64,000 nt of DNA from Breznakia pachnodae (GCF_030814225.1 NZ_JAUSUR010000001.1:186001-250000), one strand, 5' to 3'; numbered from the stretch's first letter, positions 16,970 through 26,304 are shown. The notes: generated by a model not told the origin, from the letters alone. Translations and numbers: made by a program.

Positions 16970-17004
16970 AAAGTGAACTTTACATAAAAAGTATAGTACA
17001 CTTT
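16970..17004. promoter_or_regulatory. AAAGT/ACTTT dyads upstream of the HTH gene
   Basis: AAAGTGAACTTT (16970-16981) and the 17-bp near-palindrome AAAGTATAGTACACTTT (16988-17004) lie just before the GTG start; GCAAAGTG and CACTTTGC enclose both. ACTTTAC recurs in the direct repeats upstream of the ABC ATPase. Likely operators of the small XRE regulator. Confidence 0.6.
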
Positions 17005-17095
17005 GCATTTTATGTCAACACTATATTTAAAAATTCATTTGACTATCTAAAATATGAATTAAATTTTATAATAAAATTAATAAAGGAGAGAAATT

Positions 17096-17728
17096 ATGGA
17101 TAAAACGGTTTTATATGATTTAAGTTATGGTCTTTATGCAATCGGAACAAAGGATGGGAGTCGCAATTGCGGTTGTATTGTAAACACAGTATTTCAAGTG
17201 AGTAATGAAGGACCATTAATTGCAGTTAGTTTAAACAAAGATAATTACACAACTTCATTGGTACAAAAAAATAAACGTTTTTCAGTATCAATTTTATCAG
17301 AATCAACAAATTCAAAAGTTATACAGGATCTAGGATTTCGCAGTGGTAAAGATAATGATAAATGGGATGATTTAGTTCATACTGAAGTAAATGATTTACC
17401 AATTGTAAAAGATAACTGTAATGGGTATATGATTTGTGAATTAGTGGATACTATGGATGCAGATACACACTTGATTGTACTTGCCAAAGTAAAGAATGCA
17501 GGACGTGATTGTGATGTTCCACTAATGACTTATGCTTACTATCATAATGTAATTAAAGGAAAAGCACCAAAGAACGCTCCTACTTATCGTGAAGAAGAAG
17601 TTACAGGTGATAAATGGGTTTGTCCTTTATGTGGATATGTATATGATGGTGATGATTTTGAAGGTGAACCTGATACTTACAAATGTCCAATTTGTAATGC
17701 ACCAAAAGAATTATTCGAAAAGAAATAG
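17096..17728 (+). CDS. Flavin reductase-rubredoxin fusion (high-molecular-weight rubredoxin type)
   Basis: 210 residues. An FMN-binding flavin-reductase domain (about 1-150) is fused to a C-terminal rubredoxin (about 168-208) with both Cys pairs, CPLCGY and CPICNAP. Fusions of this kind pass electrons from NAD(P)H to flavodiiron or rubrerythrin-type proteins that reduce O2, NO or peroxide in anaerobes. The ribosome site GGAGAG lies 5 nt before the start. It diverges from the XRE gene. No flavodiiron partner is in the window. Confidence 0.92.
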   Translation: MDKTVLYDLSYGLYAIGTKDGSRNCGCIVNTVFQVSNEGPLIAVSLNKDNYTTSLVQKNKRFSVSILSESTNSKVIQDLGFRSGKDNDKWDDLVHTEVNDLPIVKDNCNGYMICELVDTMDADTHLIVLAKVKNAGRDCDVPLMTYAYYHNVIKGKAPKNAPTYREEEVTGDKWVCPLCGYVYDGDDFEGEPDTYKCPICNAPKELFEKK

Positions 17729-17734
17729 CTTTAA

Positions 17735-17768
17735 AAAAGACGATTTTGCCAAAACATAATCGTCTTTT
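17735..17768. terminator. Bidirectional terminator
   Basis: AAAAGACGATT and AATCGTCTTTT, an 11-bp perfect stem between convergent genes. Confidence 0.85.
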
Positions 17769-18699
17769 ATAATGTCTTAAAGTAATCCAGTAATATAATT
17801 GAAGTTAATTTTATTTCTTTATCATTCAAATAAGCAAGTGGACTTTCATCCTGTACATGAAAACATAAACGATAGGCACATAATGCCTGATAGATAAAAT
17901 CTTTCTTTCCTGCTCCATAACGGAAATCTCCCAACAATGGATATCCTTCAGACGCAAACTGTGCACGAATCTGATGCGATTTACCACTATGTAGTTCTAC
18001 CTCAACCAAACTGATTTTATTTCTTACATCAAGAACTTTATACTCTAATTTAACTTCTTTAGAACCTACTTTCAGATTTTTTGATATCTCAATCTTCTGA
18101 TTTTCTTTTTTATGATAATGAACCCAAGTATCATGTTTTTTTGGTAGTATTCCTTCTATTAATGCTAAATAGAATTTATCTATATATCCTTCACGAATAA
18201 ATCGATTGACTTCACGCAGACTCTCAGCATTTTTCGCACCAATGACAAGTCCCTGTGTATTACGATCAATCCGATGTGCCAAGGAAGGGGTGAAGCTTTG
18301 TTCATCTTCATAGTGATATTCACTCTTCTCATATAAATACTTTTTCATTCGATTGACTAATGTATCACTACTCTCATGAATATCTCCATGAGTTAACAAT
18401 CCAACTGGTTTATTCATAACGATAATATTTTCATCTTCATATACCACATCAATATCACTATTTACCTGAAGAAATGTAGTATCCTTTTCTACATCAAAAA
18501 ATTCTTCAGCTATATACAAGCGAAGAATATCATTTTCTTCCAGACGTTGATCAATCTGACAACGCTTTCCATTTACTTTTATCTTCTTATTTCGGATATA
18601 TTTATACATTAGATTTTTTGGTAATTTTGGAAGTGCTTTACTTAAAAACTTATCTACTCTTTGATTTGCATCATTCTTATTAACTGTAATTTCTCTCAT
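17767..18699 (-). CDS. RluC/RluD-family 23S rRNA pseudouridine synthase
   Basis: 310 residues. An N-terminal S4 RNA-binding domain (about 10-70) is followed by the synthase core with catalytic Asp in HRIDRNTQGLVI and the KSHQIRAQFA segment. The enzyme isomerises specific uridines in large-subunit rRNA. It lies 6 nt after a PAP2-phosphatase gene and is probably co-transcribed. The family is certain; the exact target uridine is not readable. Confidence 0.93.
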   Translation of the reverse strand: MREITVNKNDANQRVDKFLSKALPKLPKNLMYKYIRNKKIKVNGKRCQIDQRLEENDILRLYIAEEFFDVEKDTTFLQVNSDIDVVYEDENIIVMNKPVGLLTHGDIHESSDTLVNRMKKYLYEKSEYHYEDEQSFTPSLAHRIDRNTQGLVIGAKNAESLREVNRFIREGYIDKFYLALIEGILPKKHDTWVHYHKKENQKIEISKNLKVGSKEVKLEYKVLDVRNKISLVEVELHSGKSHQIRAQFASEGYPLLGDFRYGAGKKDFIYQALCAYRLCFHVQDESPLAYLNDKEIKLTSIILLDYFKTL

Positions 18700-18705
18700 A
18701 ACATC

Positions 18706-19206
18706 TTACAGAAAGGCAATTAAAGAAACACCAATCAACACTCCTACCAAAGAACCAAATACTACATCCGTAAAGTAATGTACTTTTAATATCATTCTTG
18801 ATATTGCTATTAAGGAAGCAAAAATCAATGCAAAAAATCCATAATTAGGATAAAAATACATAATCACCATCGCACAGGCAAATCCATTTGCACTATGACC
18901 AGATGGAAACGAAGAACCATAAGGATTATCAATACTGATTTTTATATCTGGATGATCTTCAAATGGTCGATTACGTCTAAAAATTGCTTTAATAAATCCG
19001 TTATTAACAGCATTTACAATTAACATTACAATTACCAAAGCAATTGCAAGTTTACGTTCACCTCTAAAATATGCAGCTACACAATAAATAATCCAAATCA
19101 GACAAAAGTCTCCTAAGAATGTAAAAAACTTCATAAATTTTTCTAATATTGGATTATTTAGTTTGTCATTTATATAATATAATATTGTATCATCGATTCG
19201 ATTCAT
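18706..19206 (-). CDS. PAP2-superfamily membrane phosphatase
   Basis: 166 residues, five to six helices, with the three phosphatase motifs: KAIFRRNRPF, PSGHSANG and SRMILKVHYFTDV. It is probably an undecaprenyl-diphosphate or lipid phosphatase acting at the outer face of the membrane, by family analogy. It is first of a two-gene unit with the pseudouridine synthase. Confidence 0.9.
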   Translation of the reverse strand: MNRIDDTILYYINDKLNNPILEKFMKFFTFLGDFCLIWIIYCVAAYFRGERKLAIALVIVMLIVNAVNNGFIKAIFRRNRPFEDHPDIKISIDNPYGSSFPSGHSANGFACAMVIMYFYPNYGFFALIFASLIAISRMILKVHYFTDVVFGSLVGVLIGVSLIAFL

Positions 19207-19243
19207 TTCATCACCTTTTGTAATTATATCCTATTCCAGCAAA

Positions 19244-19270
19244 AAAGAATAGCGTGTCTATTCTTTTTCT
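19244..19270 (-). terminator. Terminator of the aminotransferase gene
   Basis: AAAGAATAG and CTATTCTTT pair over 9 bp; TTTTTT follows on the minus strand. Confidence 0.75.
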
Positions 19271-19271
19271 T

Positions 19272-20450
19272 TTATATGTTTTCTTTTAATATTTTACCTA
19301 AACGTTGTAACCCATCCACAATTCTTTCTTCATCCATATTAGAGAAATTAATTCTGAATGTATTTTCATGCCCACCATTGGGAAAGAATGATCCACCTGG
19401 AACAAATGCAATATTCTGTTCTAAGCTTTTCACTAAAATATCTCTTGCATTGCAGTGCTCAGGCAACTCTACCCAAGCGAACAATCCCCCTTGCGGACGT
19501 GTGAATACTACAGACTTTGGAAAGTATTGTTCCATAGTTTCTACTGCAAGGTTTCTGCGATTCAAATATACTTTTCTTATTTTACTGATATGTTTATCAT
19601 AATCATAGTGTTCCAGATATTTCGCAATTGCAATCTGTGACATTGTATTACACTGTAAGTCTGAACCTTGTTTCACTAATACAAATTGACGTGTAATTTC
19701 CTTTGGTGCTGCAATCCAGCCAATACGATATCCTGGACAATAGGTTTTTGAGAATGTCCCTGTACACATACAATATCCTTCTTTATCAAATGATGCAATC
19801 GATGGCAGAAACTCACCTTCAAAGCGTAATTCACCATAGGGATTATCTTCAATAATTGGAATCTGATATTGGTTTGATAAAGCAGCTATTTTCTTTCTTC
19901 TTTCCAAACTCCATGTTCTTCCTGTAGGATTTTGAAAGTCAGGAATTACATACATACACTTAATTCGATCATTCGTCTTTAACGCCTCTTCTAAGGCATT
20001 CATATCCATTCCATCATCATCGCAAGGGATTTCCAAGAACTTCGCTCCAAACATCTTAAATGCACTGATAGCAGCAAGATATGTAGGACATTCACAAACT
20101 ACAATATCATCTTCATCAATGAATACTTTTCCAGCCAAATCCAGTGCCTGTTGTGAGCCATGAGTAATTAAAATATTATCTTCATCAAACTTGGTTCCCA
20201 AACGTAAATTCATACGATTCGCAATCCAATTGCGTAATGGCTGATATCCTTCTGTTGTTGTATATTGAAGAGCCTTATCCCCTTCTTCATCTAATACCAA
20301 ATTATTGATGTGCTTTATTTCTTCAATTGGAAATAATTCAGGAGCTGGTAATCCACCAGCAAAAGAAATGACTTCTGGTCGTTCCGTAATTTTTAATATT
20401 TCTCTTATCTCTGAAGCCTTTAATTGACTCATTCTTTTAGCTAGTTTCAT
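19272..20450 (-). CDS. PLP-dependent class I aminotransferase (2-aminoadipate/aromatic type)
   Basis: 392 residues from the second ATG (20450), which is better spaced from GGGGGAG than the first. Fold-type I enzyme: SFAGGLPAPELFP near residue 30, DFQNPTGR, and the PLP lysine in TFSKTYCPGYRIGW. The opening and this motif set match the Aro8/LysN-like group, which transaminates 2-aminoadipate, aromatic or branched-chain amino acids. It has no HTH domain, so it is not MocR. Single-gene unit; substrate is not determinable. Confidence 0.9.
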   Translation of the reverse strand: MKLAKRMSQLKASEIREILKITERPEVISFAGGLPAPELFPIEEIKHINNLVLDEEGDKALQYTTTEGYQPLRNWIANRMNLRLGTKFDEDNILITHGSQQALDLAGKVFIDEDDIVVCECPTYLAAISAFKMFGAKFLEIPCDDDGMDMNALEEALKTNDRIKCMYVIPDFQNPTGRTWSLERRKKIAALSNQYQIPIIEDNPYGELRFEGEFLPSIASFDKEGYCMCTGTFSKTYCPGYRIGWIAAPKEITRQFVLVKQGSDLQCNTMSQIAIAKYLEHYDYDKHISKIRKVYLNRRNLAVETMEQYFPKSVVFTRPQGGLFAWVELPEHCNARDILVKSLEQNIAFVPGGSFFPNGGHENTFRINFSNMDEERIVDGLQRLGKILKENI

Positions 20451-20523
20451 CATACTCCCCCTTAAATATTTTCTTAGATTATACCACTATGAACTGATGA
20501 ATACTAGACTAACTTATGATAAG

Positions 20524-20549
20524 AAAAACATAATGACCTAGCCATTATG
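20524..20549 (-). terminator. Terminator of the NmrA-like gene
   Basis: CATAATG and CATTATG pair over 7 bp across the stop codon; TTTTTCTT follows on the minus strand. Confidence 0.6.
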
Positions 20550-21402
20550 CTTCCTTTTTACGTTTTAGATATTCTTTGAATGTAGTTGGTGTTCGTTTTA
20601 ACAACCAAGTTAATACATTAGCATTTCCATGAATTCCATATTTACTATATGTTTTTGATAACTCTCTGAATGCCTCTCTACCATATACATTTTCCAAATG
20701 AATACTATCCATCAGTACTTCAATGTCAATTCGTTCTGCCTTAGCCTTCTCATTATAAACTTCATTAAACTGCTCTACCAGATCAATTGGTGAAAGAACA
20801 TCATTTCCTACTAACTCATAAGTAGCACCATTATGCTTATCTGTTTCTTTTAATACAGTTGCTGCAACTTCACCAACATCATCACTATCCACATAGGATA
20901 AAGGTGTATCAATATCATAGAAAATTGTATATTTTCCAGTTTCCTTTACTACTTCTGGATGGAAGTTATGCATATAATGCATTGGTTGTAAAATTGTATA
21001 ATTCAGATGATCAGTTAATCCTTTGTATACCAGATACTCTTCTATTTTCATTTTCGCAGTATGTTGCAACAGCGTACTCATAATTGAGTGAGTCACCGAC
21101 ATCAACACAAACTGTTTCACATTTGCCTTAACTGCTTCATCAATCAATGCTTTTCCAATGTAGTATTCTTCAGCGGCAAATAATGGTGGTATAAACAATA
21201 CTTGGTCAACACCCTGTAATGCAGTTCTGATAACTGAAATATCTGTTAAGTCACCAACAACCACGTCCTTTACTCCATGGCTATCTTTCAGATTTTCCAC
21301 TTCTGCATTAATATCTGTTGCTCTTACATCCAAACCAGCCTTTACTAACTGTGTAATAATACTTTTTCCTGTATTTCCATTTGCACTTGTTACTAAGATC
21401 AT
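20545..21402 (-). CDS. NmrA-like NAD(P)-binding protein (atypical SDR)
   Basis: 285 residues. An N-terminal Rossmann fold with SANGNTGKS replaces the classic GxxGxxG, followed by VVGDLTD and a C-terminal region with LSYVDSDDVGEVAA, typical of NmrA/QOR2-type atypical short-chain dehydrogenases. These act as redox sensors or quinone/NADPH oxidoreductases; the catalytic Tyr-Lys pair of classical SDRs is not evident. Single gene with its own terminator. Confidence 0.88.
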   Translation of the reverse strand: MILVTSANGNTGKSIITQLVKAGLDVRATDINAEVENLKDSHGVKDVVVGDLTDISVIRTALQGVDQVLFIPPLFAAEEYYIGKALIDEAVKANVKQFVLMSVTHSIMSTLLQHTAKMKIEEYLVYKGLTDHLNYTILQPMHYMHNFHPEVVKETGKYTIFYDIDTPLSYVDSDDVGEVAATVLKETDKHNGATYELVGNDVLSPIDLVEQFNEVYNEKAKAERIDIEVLMDSIHLENVYGREAFRELSKTYSKYGIHGNANVLTWLLKRTPTTFKEYLKRKKEA

Positions 21403-21472
21403 AAAATATCCTCCTGTTTCTTATTACTATTATAATTTGTTTTCTAATGAATTGCATAGTACAGACATGAAA

Positions 21473-22339
21473 TTAATAAATTTCTTTCGCATCCTTCGCT
21501 AATTCTTTTACATGCATTAGAAAGGCTCTACTATTAATTGCATGGTTTTTATCATACTTAAAATCGAATACATTGTTAATTGCATCAGTTAAATCATCAA
21601 ATAAATCAGTCATTGTAATCACTGCATTCCACAGCGCTTTAAGATCACAAGATGAAAAGGTATTTATATAACGATCATACTCTTGAGGAACTGATGCAGA
21701 CATTAGTTTCCCTGACTTTCCTGCACTCTTTTTGAAATCTGTATGTAATCCAAAATACCAAGAAAGCATTCGAAATAATTCGGTTCGTAAAAACACGAAT
21801 TGATCTTGTACATATACAACCTCTTCTCTCCATAATCCTTTCGTAATATTATTGAGACACCACCAGAACTCCATATAAGTGCATTCAAATGCTTCCTGTG
21901 TTGGTTTCTTTACCCAATAATTTTGATCATTTGATATTACTGACTTTGGTAGTTTTCCAGTTTCATCATAAAGTAGTTGATATAAACTATCACTCGCACC
22001 ATGTTTCAATGTATACTCTAATGTTTCCACATGTAAGTCAATTCGATTTCCATCACTTAACTGAATCAGCCAGCCATAACAATTCACTGGATCTGAGGGA
22101 ACGAATATATTAGTTTCTGGATAACTTAAATATAATCGTTCGCCAAAAATATTAATCCACTCTTTATCTTCTATAAAAGGAGTTGTATCTTCCACCACAT
22201 AAACTACATCATAATCCTGAAAGATATCTTTCTTAATTGTTGGATTGGTTCTTGAACCATTCATATAAGCTCCTATAATACGAGTATCTTCTTTTGCTAC
22301 TTTAACTAATAATGCTAACATTTCCTTCTCATTACGCAT
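21473..22339 (-). CDS. ANT(6)-like aminoglycoside 6-adenylyltransferase family protein
   Basis: 288 residues, the family length. The nucleotidyltransferase signature GSRTNP followed by DIFQDYDVVYVV is complete, and the all-helical C-terminal half contains VYVQDQFVFLRTELFRMLSWYFG. The family includes streptomycin adenylyltransferases (AadE), but many chromosomal members have no proven resistance role. Base composition does not differ from its neighbours and no mobile element lies nearby, so acquired resistance is not indicated. Orphan gene, divergent from dps. Confidence 0.88.
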   Translation of the reverse strand: MRNEKEMLALLVKVAKEDTRIIGAYMNGSRTNPTIKKDIFQDYDVVYVVEDTTPFIEDKEWINIFGERLYLSYPETNIFVPSDPVNCYGWLIQLSDGNRIDLHVETLEYTLKHGASDSLYQLLYDETGKLPKSVISNDQNYWVKKPTQEAFECTYMEFWWCLNNITKGLWREEVVYVQDQFVFLRTELFRMLSWYFGLHTDFKKSAGKSGKLMSASVPQEYDRYINTFSSCDLKALWNAVITMTDLFDDLTDAINNVFDFKYDKNHAINSRAFLMHVKELAKDAKEIY

Positions 22340-22388
22340 AAGTATCTCCCATCATCTATCTAAAATTATTATAACAAATATTCTTATA

Positions 22389-22409
22389 AATTCATTAAGC
22401 GAATGAATT
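22389..22409. promoter_or_regulatory. Dyad upstream of dps
   Basis: AATTCATT and AATGAATT form a perfect 8-bp dyad with a 5-nt centre, touching the -35 region of the dps promoter. Possible operator; it does not match the PerR consensus. Confidence 0.4.
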
Positions 22410-22435
22410 GCATCTCAATATAATTATGGTATTAT
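22408..22435 (+). promoter_or_regulatory. Promoter of dps
   Basis: TTGCAT (22408-22413), 16-nt spacer, TATTAT (22430-22435), about 40 nt before the start. Confidence 0.55.
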
Positions 22436-22476
22436 ATAGTTAGTTAAAGTTAACTTACAAGGAGGAAGAAGTTATT

Positions 22477-22905
22477 ATGGAAAATAGTTTAAATAAATTA
22501 TTATCAGATTTAGTAGTAGAATACCACAAATTACAGAATTTTCACTGGTATGTGAAAGGTAAAGATTTCTTTACAGCACATGCTAAACTAGAAGAATTAT
22601 ACGATTATATTAATGAAGCAATTGATGAAGTTGGAGAATTGATTCTTATGATTGAGGGAGAACCAAAGGCTTCTCTTGCAGACTTCTTAAAATTATCTTC
22701 GATTAAAGAAGCAGATGCAAAACACATTGCTTCAAAAGACATTTATAAAGAAGTGTTAGCTGATTTCAATTTCTTATTAAAATCAGTAAAAGAAATTAAA
22801 CGTGATGCTGAATTAAAAGAAGTTGATGTGGTAGCAATTCAAATGGATGACTACATTAAAGAATTTACAAAATCTATTTGGATGATTTCTCAAGTAGTTG
22901 AATAA
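22477..22905 (+). CDS. dps: Dps-family ferritin-like protein
   Basis: 142 residues. The Dps ferroxidase signature is present: NFHWYVKGKDFFTAHAKLEEL followed by DEVGE in the next helix; the Asp/Glu ligands are retained. Dps forms 12-subunit shells that oxidise and store iron with peroxide and protect DNA in stress. AAGGAGG precedes the start. The promoter is adjacent to a dyad that could be a stress operator. Strong terminator follows. Confidence 0.92.
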   Translation: MENSLNKLLSDLVVEYHKLQNFHWYVKGKDFFTAHAKLEELYDYINEAIDEVGELILMIEGEPKASLADFLKLSSIKEADAKHIASKDIYKEVLADFNFLLKSVKEIKRDAELKEVDVVAIQMDDYIKEFTKSIWMISQVVE

Positions 22906-22911
22906 GTCAAT

Positions 22912-22944
22912 AAATAAGAGATAGCAATTTGCTATCTCTTATTT
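22912..22944. terminator. Bidirectional terminator after dps
   Basis: A 16-bp perfect stem (22912-22927 with 22929-22944) with a 1-nt centre, T-rich on both sides. Confidence 0.85.
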
Positions 22945-23861
22945 TTCTTTACAATCTCACTACCTTTGGTAATTAATAATGGTTTGTTTAACCATTCTAA
23001 ATTTTGCCAACCTTCTTCTTTGGTCACAATGTCATATCCACTTTGTAAGAAATCCAACAATGCCTGTTCAGGATCATCATAACTTATAATATCTTTTAAG
23101 CTGACGAAGAACTCAGCTTTTTCTTTGCTATAATATGCTTTATCCGGTTTAATTGGTGCATCACTTAAATCTTTGCTAAGAAATGGATAAGGAAGCACAA
23201 AGAATGCAGGTTCATCCACCATATCATCCCCAGGCCAGAATCCAAACTCAAGCATTTGTTCATCAAATGCTGTTTTTTCAATTACACCATTGCCTGTAAA
23301 CGGCTCTTCTTTTCCACTAAATAATACAGTTGAAACATCAAATGTTCCCCAGAAGAATGATGGTAATATTTTCTTTCCTCTAAATGTTGATACAAACTTT
23401 AATAATGTATTATGAGCAAAGGTACACATTCTAAAGAAATCAAGTGCGCAACTGCTATCATAGGTTCTTGGTGTTGTATCATCTTCAAATGGGGTTCTGG
23501 TACTCATTTCCATTGGTGTAGTGCAGATTTCTGTTTCACACATAACATCGCTTAGCATACGATTAAACAAGCTGTAGTACTCACTGATTGACTTCCCTGT
23601 TTCAAAAGAGAATCCACTAGTTCTTCCATCAACTCCACTAGTGATTACACGGCCTTCCTTAATCATCAATGAAATCGTAAAACTATTTTCACCATTTGGA
23701 ATTAAACCTGTTGTAAACCCATCTGCAGTTAACTGCAGTAAGGTATGATTCCACTGTGGTTGTGGTTCCATTCTCGTTAACTTTGCCTTTCCTAACATCT
23801 GTGAAATCAAATGCAGCGTTAATGCCGTATCTTTCCATTCACTGTAATTTAAAACTTTCAT
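22932..23861 (-). CDS. DUF5996-family protein
   Basis: 309 residues, full length. Segments typical of the family are WKDTALTLHLISQMLGKAKL near the N-terminus, PSFFWGTFDVSTVLFSGK in the middle and FGFWPGDD after it. No function is established for the family, and no catalytic motif is obvious. It is predicted soluble and cytosolic. Single gene, convergent with dps. Confidence 0.8.
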   Translation of the reverse strand: MKVLNYSEWKDTALTLHLISQMLGKAKLTRMEPQPQWNHTLLQLTADGFTTGLIPNGENSFTISLMIKEGRVITSGVDGRTSGFSFETGKSISEYYSLFNRMLSDVMCETEICTTPMEMSTRTPFEDDTTPRTYDSSCALDFFRMCTFAHNTLLKFVSTFRGKKILPSFFWGTFDVSTVLFSGKEEPFTGNGVIEKTAFDEQMLEFGFWPGDDMVDEPAFFVLPYPFLSKDLSDAPIKPDKAYYSKEKAEFFVSLKDIISYDDPEQALLDFLQSGYDIVTKEEGWQNLEWLNKPLLITKGSEIVKKNKR

Positions 23862-23943
23862 TAATCCTTCCTCCTTTTAATTACATTTATCAATACTGTA
23901 ATTATAGCATTCACAACTTAGAATGTTCACAATAACGAATGAC

Positions 23944-23970
23944 AAAAAAGATGATGCTTTCGCATCATCT
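23944..23970 (-). terminator. Terminator of the flotillin gene
   Basis: AGATGATGC and GCATCATCT form a 9-bp stem with a 4-nt loop, then TTTTTT on the minus strand. Confidence 0.85.
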
Positions 23971-25600
23971 AAACTTTAAATACTATTTCATCAAGACCGT
24001 TATCTTTTTTATCTTCACTGTCTTTTGTATCATCCGAAGTTTTTTCTTTATCTTTTGTTAAATCTTCAATTCGCTCTTTTACTTCTGGAATCACCTTTTC
24101 TTCAACAACTGCAGCAATATTTTCAATTACCTGTTGCTTATCAGTTTTCTTTTTCTTCGTTTCTTTTGCTGGTTTGTCTGACTCTTCTTTTTCAACGACT
24201 TCCGGTTTTATAACCTCGTCTTCTGCCTTTGAAGCATCAAGTGCCATCTTTGTACCTGCAAATCCATTAAGAATAGCAGCTAAATCAATACCAGTTCCTT
24301 CTTTTAAACCCTCTACTACTCCCAGTGAAGATTTCAAAGTGTCACCAACCATCTTTTCAGCATTTCCATCACCAAACATAATAATTTTTTCTGTTTTCGA
24401 TAATGGTTCTGCTGCACCTTTCACGATTTCTGGTAATTTTTCAATTAACATTTGTGATAGCGCTGATTGTGTATAACGGTTTAAGGCTTCTGCTTTACGT
24501 TCAATAATTTCAGCTTCTGCAAGCCCAACCTGACGAATTGCTTCCGCACGTTTTTGCTCTGCTTCTGCTTCTCTTTCAATTTCGAATGCTAACGCTTCTG
24601 CTTCTTTTTTACGTTTGAACAATTCTGCTTCCGCTTTTTGTTGTTCACGATAACGATCCGCATCGGCAACCTTCTCTACTTCAGCACGAAGTGCATTCTC
24701 ACGTACTTCAATTTCTTTTTGTTTTTGTTCTGCTTCACGTTCTGTTTTCGCAATCTCAGCATTCACTGTTTCAACTTCAATTTGCTTTCTTGAAATCTGT
24801 TGTGCAATTGAATACGAAGCATCTGATTTCGCTTGTTCAGTATCTGCCTGCGACTTCAATGTTGCACGTTTAATTGCAAGTTCATTTTGCGTAATTGCAA
24901 TTTGCGTTTGTGAAGTAACATCAGCATCATTTGCCTGTGAGTTTGCCTGTGATTGAGCAATCTTAATATCACGCTCAGAGTTAGCTCTAGCAATTGCTGC
25001 TTCTTTTTGAATCTTTGTAACATTATCAATCCCTAAGTTTTCAATAACGTTGTTATCATCAATAAAGTTTTGAATTGTAAGGTTAATTACACTTAACCCC
25101 ATGTTTGATAGTTCTTTTGTTGTACTCTCCTGTACATTTTGAGCAAATACATCTCTATTATGTACAAGTTCTGTAAGTTCCATCTGTCCAATGATCTCAC
25201 GCATATTACCTTCTAAGACTTGTTGTGCGATTGCTGAGATATAGTTCTTATCCTTATTCAAGAAGTTTTCAGCTGCTCTGCTTACTGACTCAGGATCTGA
25301 ACTTACCTTTACATTGGCAACTCCATCAACACGAACATTAATAAACTCTTTTGTTGGTACAGCTGTTTCGGTTTTAATATCTACCTGTACCAGACTTAGT
25401 TCTAATTCATCTTTTCTTTCCAGAAATGGAATTTTAATACTCGCTCTTCCAATAACATATTTTGCATTCTTTCTAAGACCTGAAATAATATAAACTTTAT
25501 CAGGTGGTGCCTTAACATAACCAGACACGATAATGATTAGAACAAAAAGCCCAACCAAAATGGCCAGAAAGATTGACCAGTTTTCTAAAATATAATCCAT
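23969..25600 (-). CDS. floT: Flotillin-like SPFH protein
   Basis: 543 residues: one N-terminal membrane helix (about 10-28), an SPFH/band-7 domain (about 30-200), and a long Ala/Glu/Arg-rich coiled coil (about 200-380) typical of FloT/YuaG and YqiK. An acidic-basic tail (about 460-543) is longer than in most family members. Flotillins scaffold membrane microdomains. No NfeD partner gene is adjacent, unlike the common operon. Single gene with its own terminator. Confidence 0.92.
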   Translation of the reverse strand: MDYILENWSIFLAILVGLFVLIIIVSGYVKAPPDKVYIISGLRKNAKYVIGRASIKIPFLERKDELELSLVQVDIKTETAVPTKEFINVRVDGVANVKVSSDPESVSRAAENFLNKDKNYISAIAQQVLEGNMREIIGQMELTELVHNRDVFAQNVQESTTKELSNMGLSVINLTIQNFIDDNNVIENLGIDNVTKIQKEAAIARANSERDIKIAQSQANSQANDADVTSQTQIAITQNELAIKRATLKSQADTEQAKSDASYSIAQQISRKQIEVETVNAEIAKTEREAEQKQKEIEVRENALRAEVEKVADADRYREQQKAEAELFKRKKEAEALAFEIEREAEAEQKRAEAIRQVGLAEAEIIERKAEALNRYTQSALSQMLIEKLPEIVKGAAEPLSKTEKIIMFGDGNAEKMVGDTLKSSLGVVEGLKEGTGIDLAAILNGFAGTKMALDASKAEDEVIKPEVVEKEESDKPAKETKKKKTDKQQVIENIAAVVEEKVIPEVKERIEDLTKDKEKTSDDTKDSEDKKDNGLDEIVFKV

Positions 25601-25795
25601 TTAGTTCCCTCCGTTTTACTTAATCTCTATTATATCGAAACTAAGCAAGAAAAGATATAGTTACTTGAATGATTCAATCAAAACATATTTATTTATTGTA
25701 ACAATTCTACAGTTCATTCTATTGAATAAAATTAGCAAAAATATGATATAATTAGCACAATTATTTAAATAATCATTTATTATGGAGGGACTTTT

Positions 25796-26254
25796 ATGTC
25801 ATATAACATTTATTTTACAAGAAGTGATGAATACTTTGATGATTCTTCACCTATCACACTAAAAGAGGTGGAGGAATTACAAGAAAAACTACCTAGAAAT
25901 TTCTACTTTGATTATAGTGGAATAGTAACTACAACCACTCCTGATGGGAAAACTATATCAGCTGAGGTTGGACCTTATCTTTATTATTTAAACGAAAATG
26001 ATTTAAATAGTAAAATATGTATTTACTTTTACTCTGGATGTCCGTTCTTCTCAGTGCGAGATGAAAAGAAAATGCTTCCGTTATTGGAACTTGCTGATTT
26101 ATTACAAGCTAAATTACAAGGTGAAGAACTCGAAGTATATACTGAAGATTCTATTTTAAATATCAATGATAATTTTGAAAGTAATGATACTACTACAAGC
26201 AATAATAACCAAAACGATAAGAAAGGGTTTTTCAAAAAGTTATTTAAAAAATAA
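25796..26254 (+). CDS. Hypothetical protein with a basic KKGFFKKLFKK tail
   Basis: 152 residues; family not recognised. The first 110 residues look like a compact alpha/beta domain (YNIYFTRSDEYFD, SGIVTTTTPDGKTISAEVGPYLYYL). An acidic, Asn/Thr-rich linker follows (about 120-140), then the short amphipathic basic end KKGFFKKLFKK, which could bind membrane. A GGAGGG site precedes the start and an extended -10 (TGATATAAT) lies about 50 nt upstream, so it is a real gene. Confidence 0.65.
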   Translation: MSYNIYFTRSDEYFDDSSPITLKEVEELQEKLPRNFYFDYSGIVTTTTPDGKTISAEVGPYLYYLNENDLNSKICIYFYSGCPFFSVRDEKKMLPLLELADLLQAKLQGEELEVYTEDSILNINDNFESNDTTTSNNNQNDKKGFFKKLFKK

Positions 26255-26267
26255 AAATCATGCTATA

Positions 26268-26290
26268 TACGAACATAATTGATGTTCGTA
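26268..26290 (+). terminator. Hairpin after the 25796 gene
   Basis: TACGAACAT and ATGTTCGTA form a 9-bp perfect stem with a 5-nt loop. The T-run is poor, so it may be a stabilising hairpin ahead of the next terminator. Confidence 0.5.
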
Positions 26291-26304
26291 AAAATGAAAT
26301 ACAT

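Noticed and set aside
21473..22339. Acquired streptomycin resistance gene
   Set aside because: The family fits ANT(6), but there is no mobile element, no composition shift and no resistance neighbour; the chromosomal role is unknown.
22417..22437. TATAAT/ATTATA pairs near the dps promoter resembling a PerR box
   Set aside because: The half-sites are separated by 6 nt rather than 1, and they coincide with the -10 region; the match to the PerR consensus is poor.
26270..26288. CGAAC...GTTCG resembling a Firmicutes LexA (SOS) box
   Set aside because: The half-sites are 9 nt apart instead of 4, and it lies behind a stop codon as part of a hairpin, so it is a 3' structure rather than an operator.
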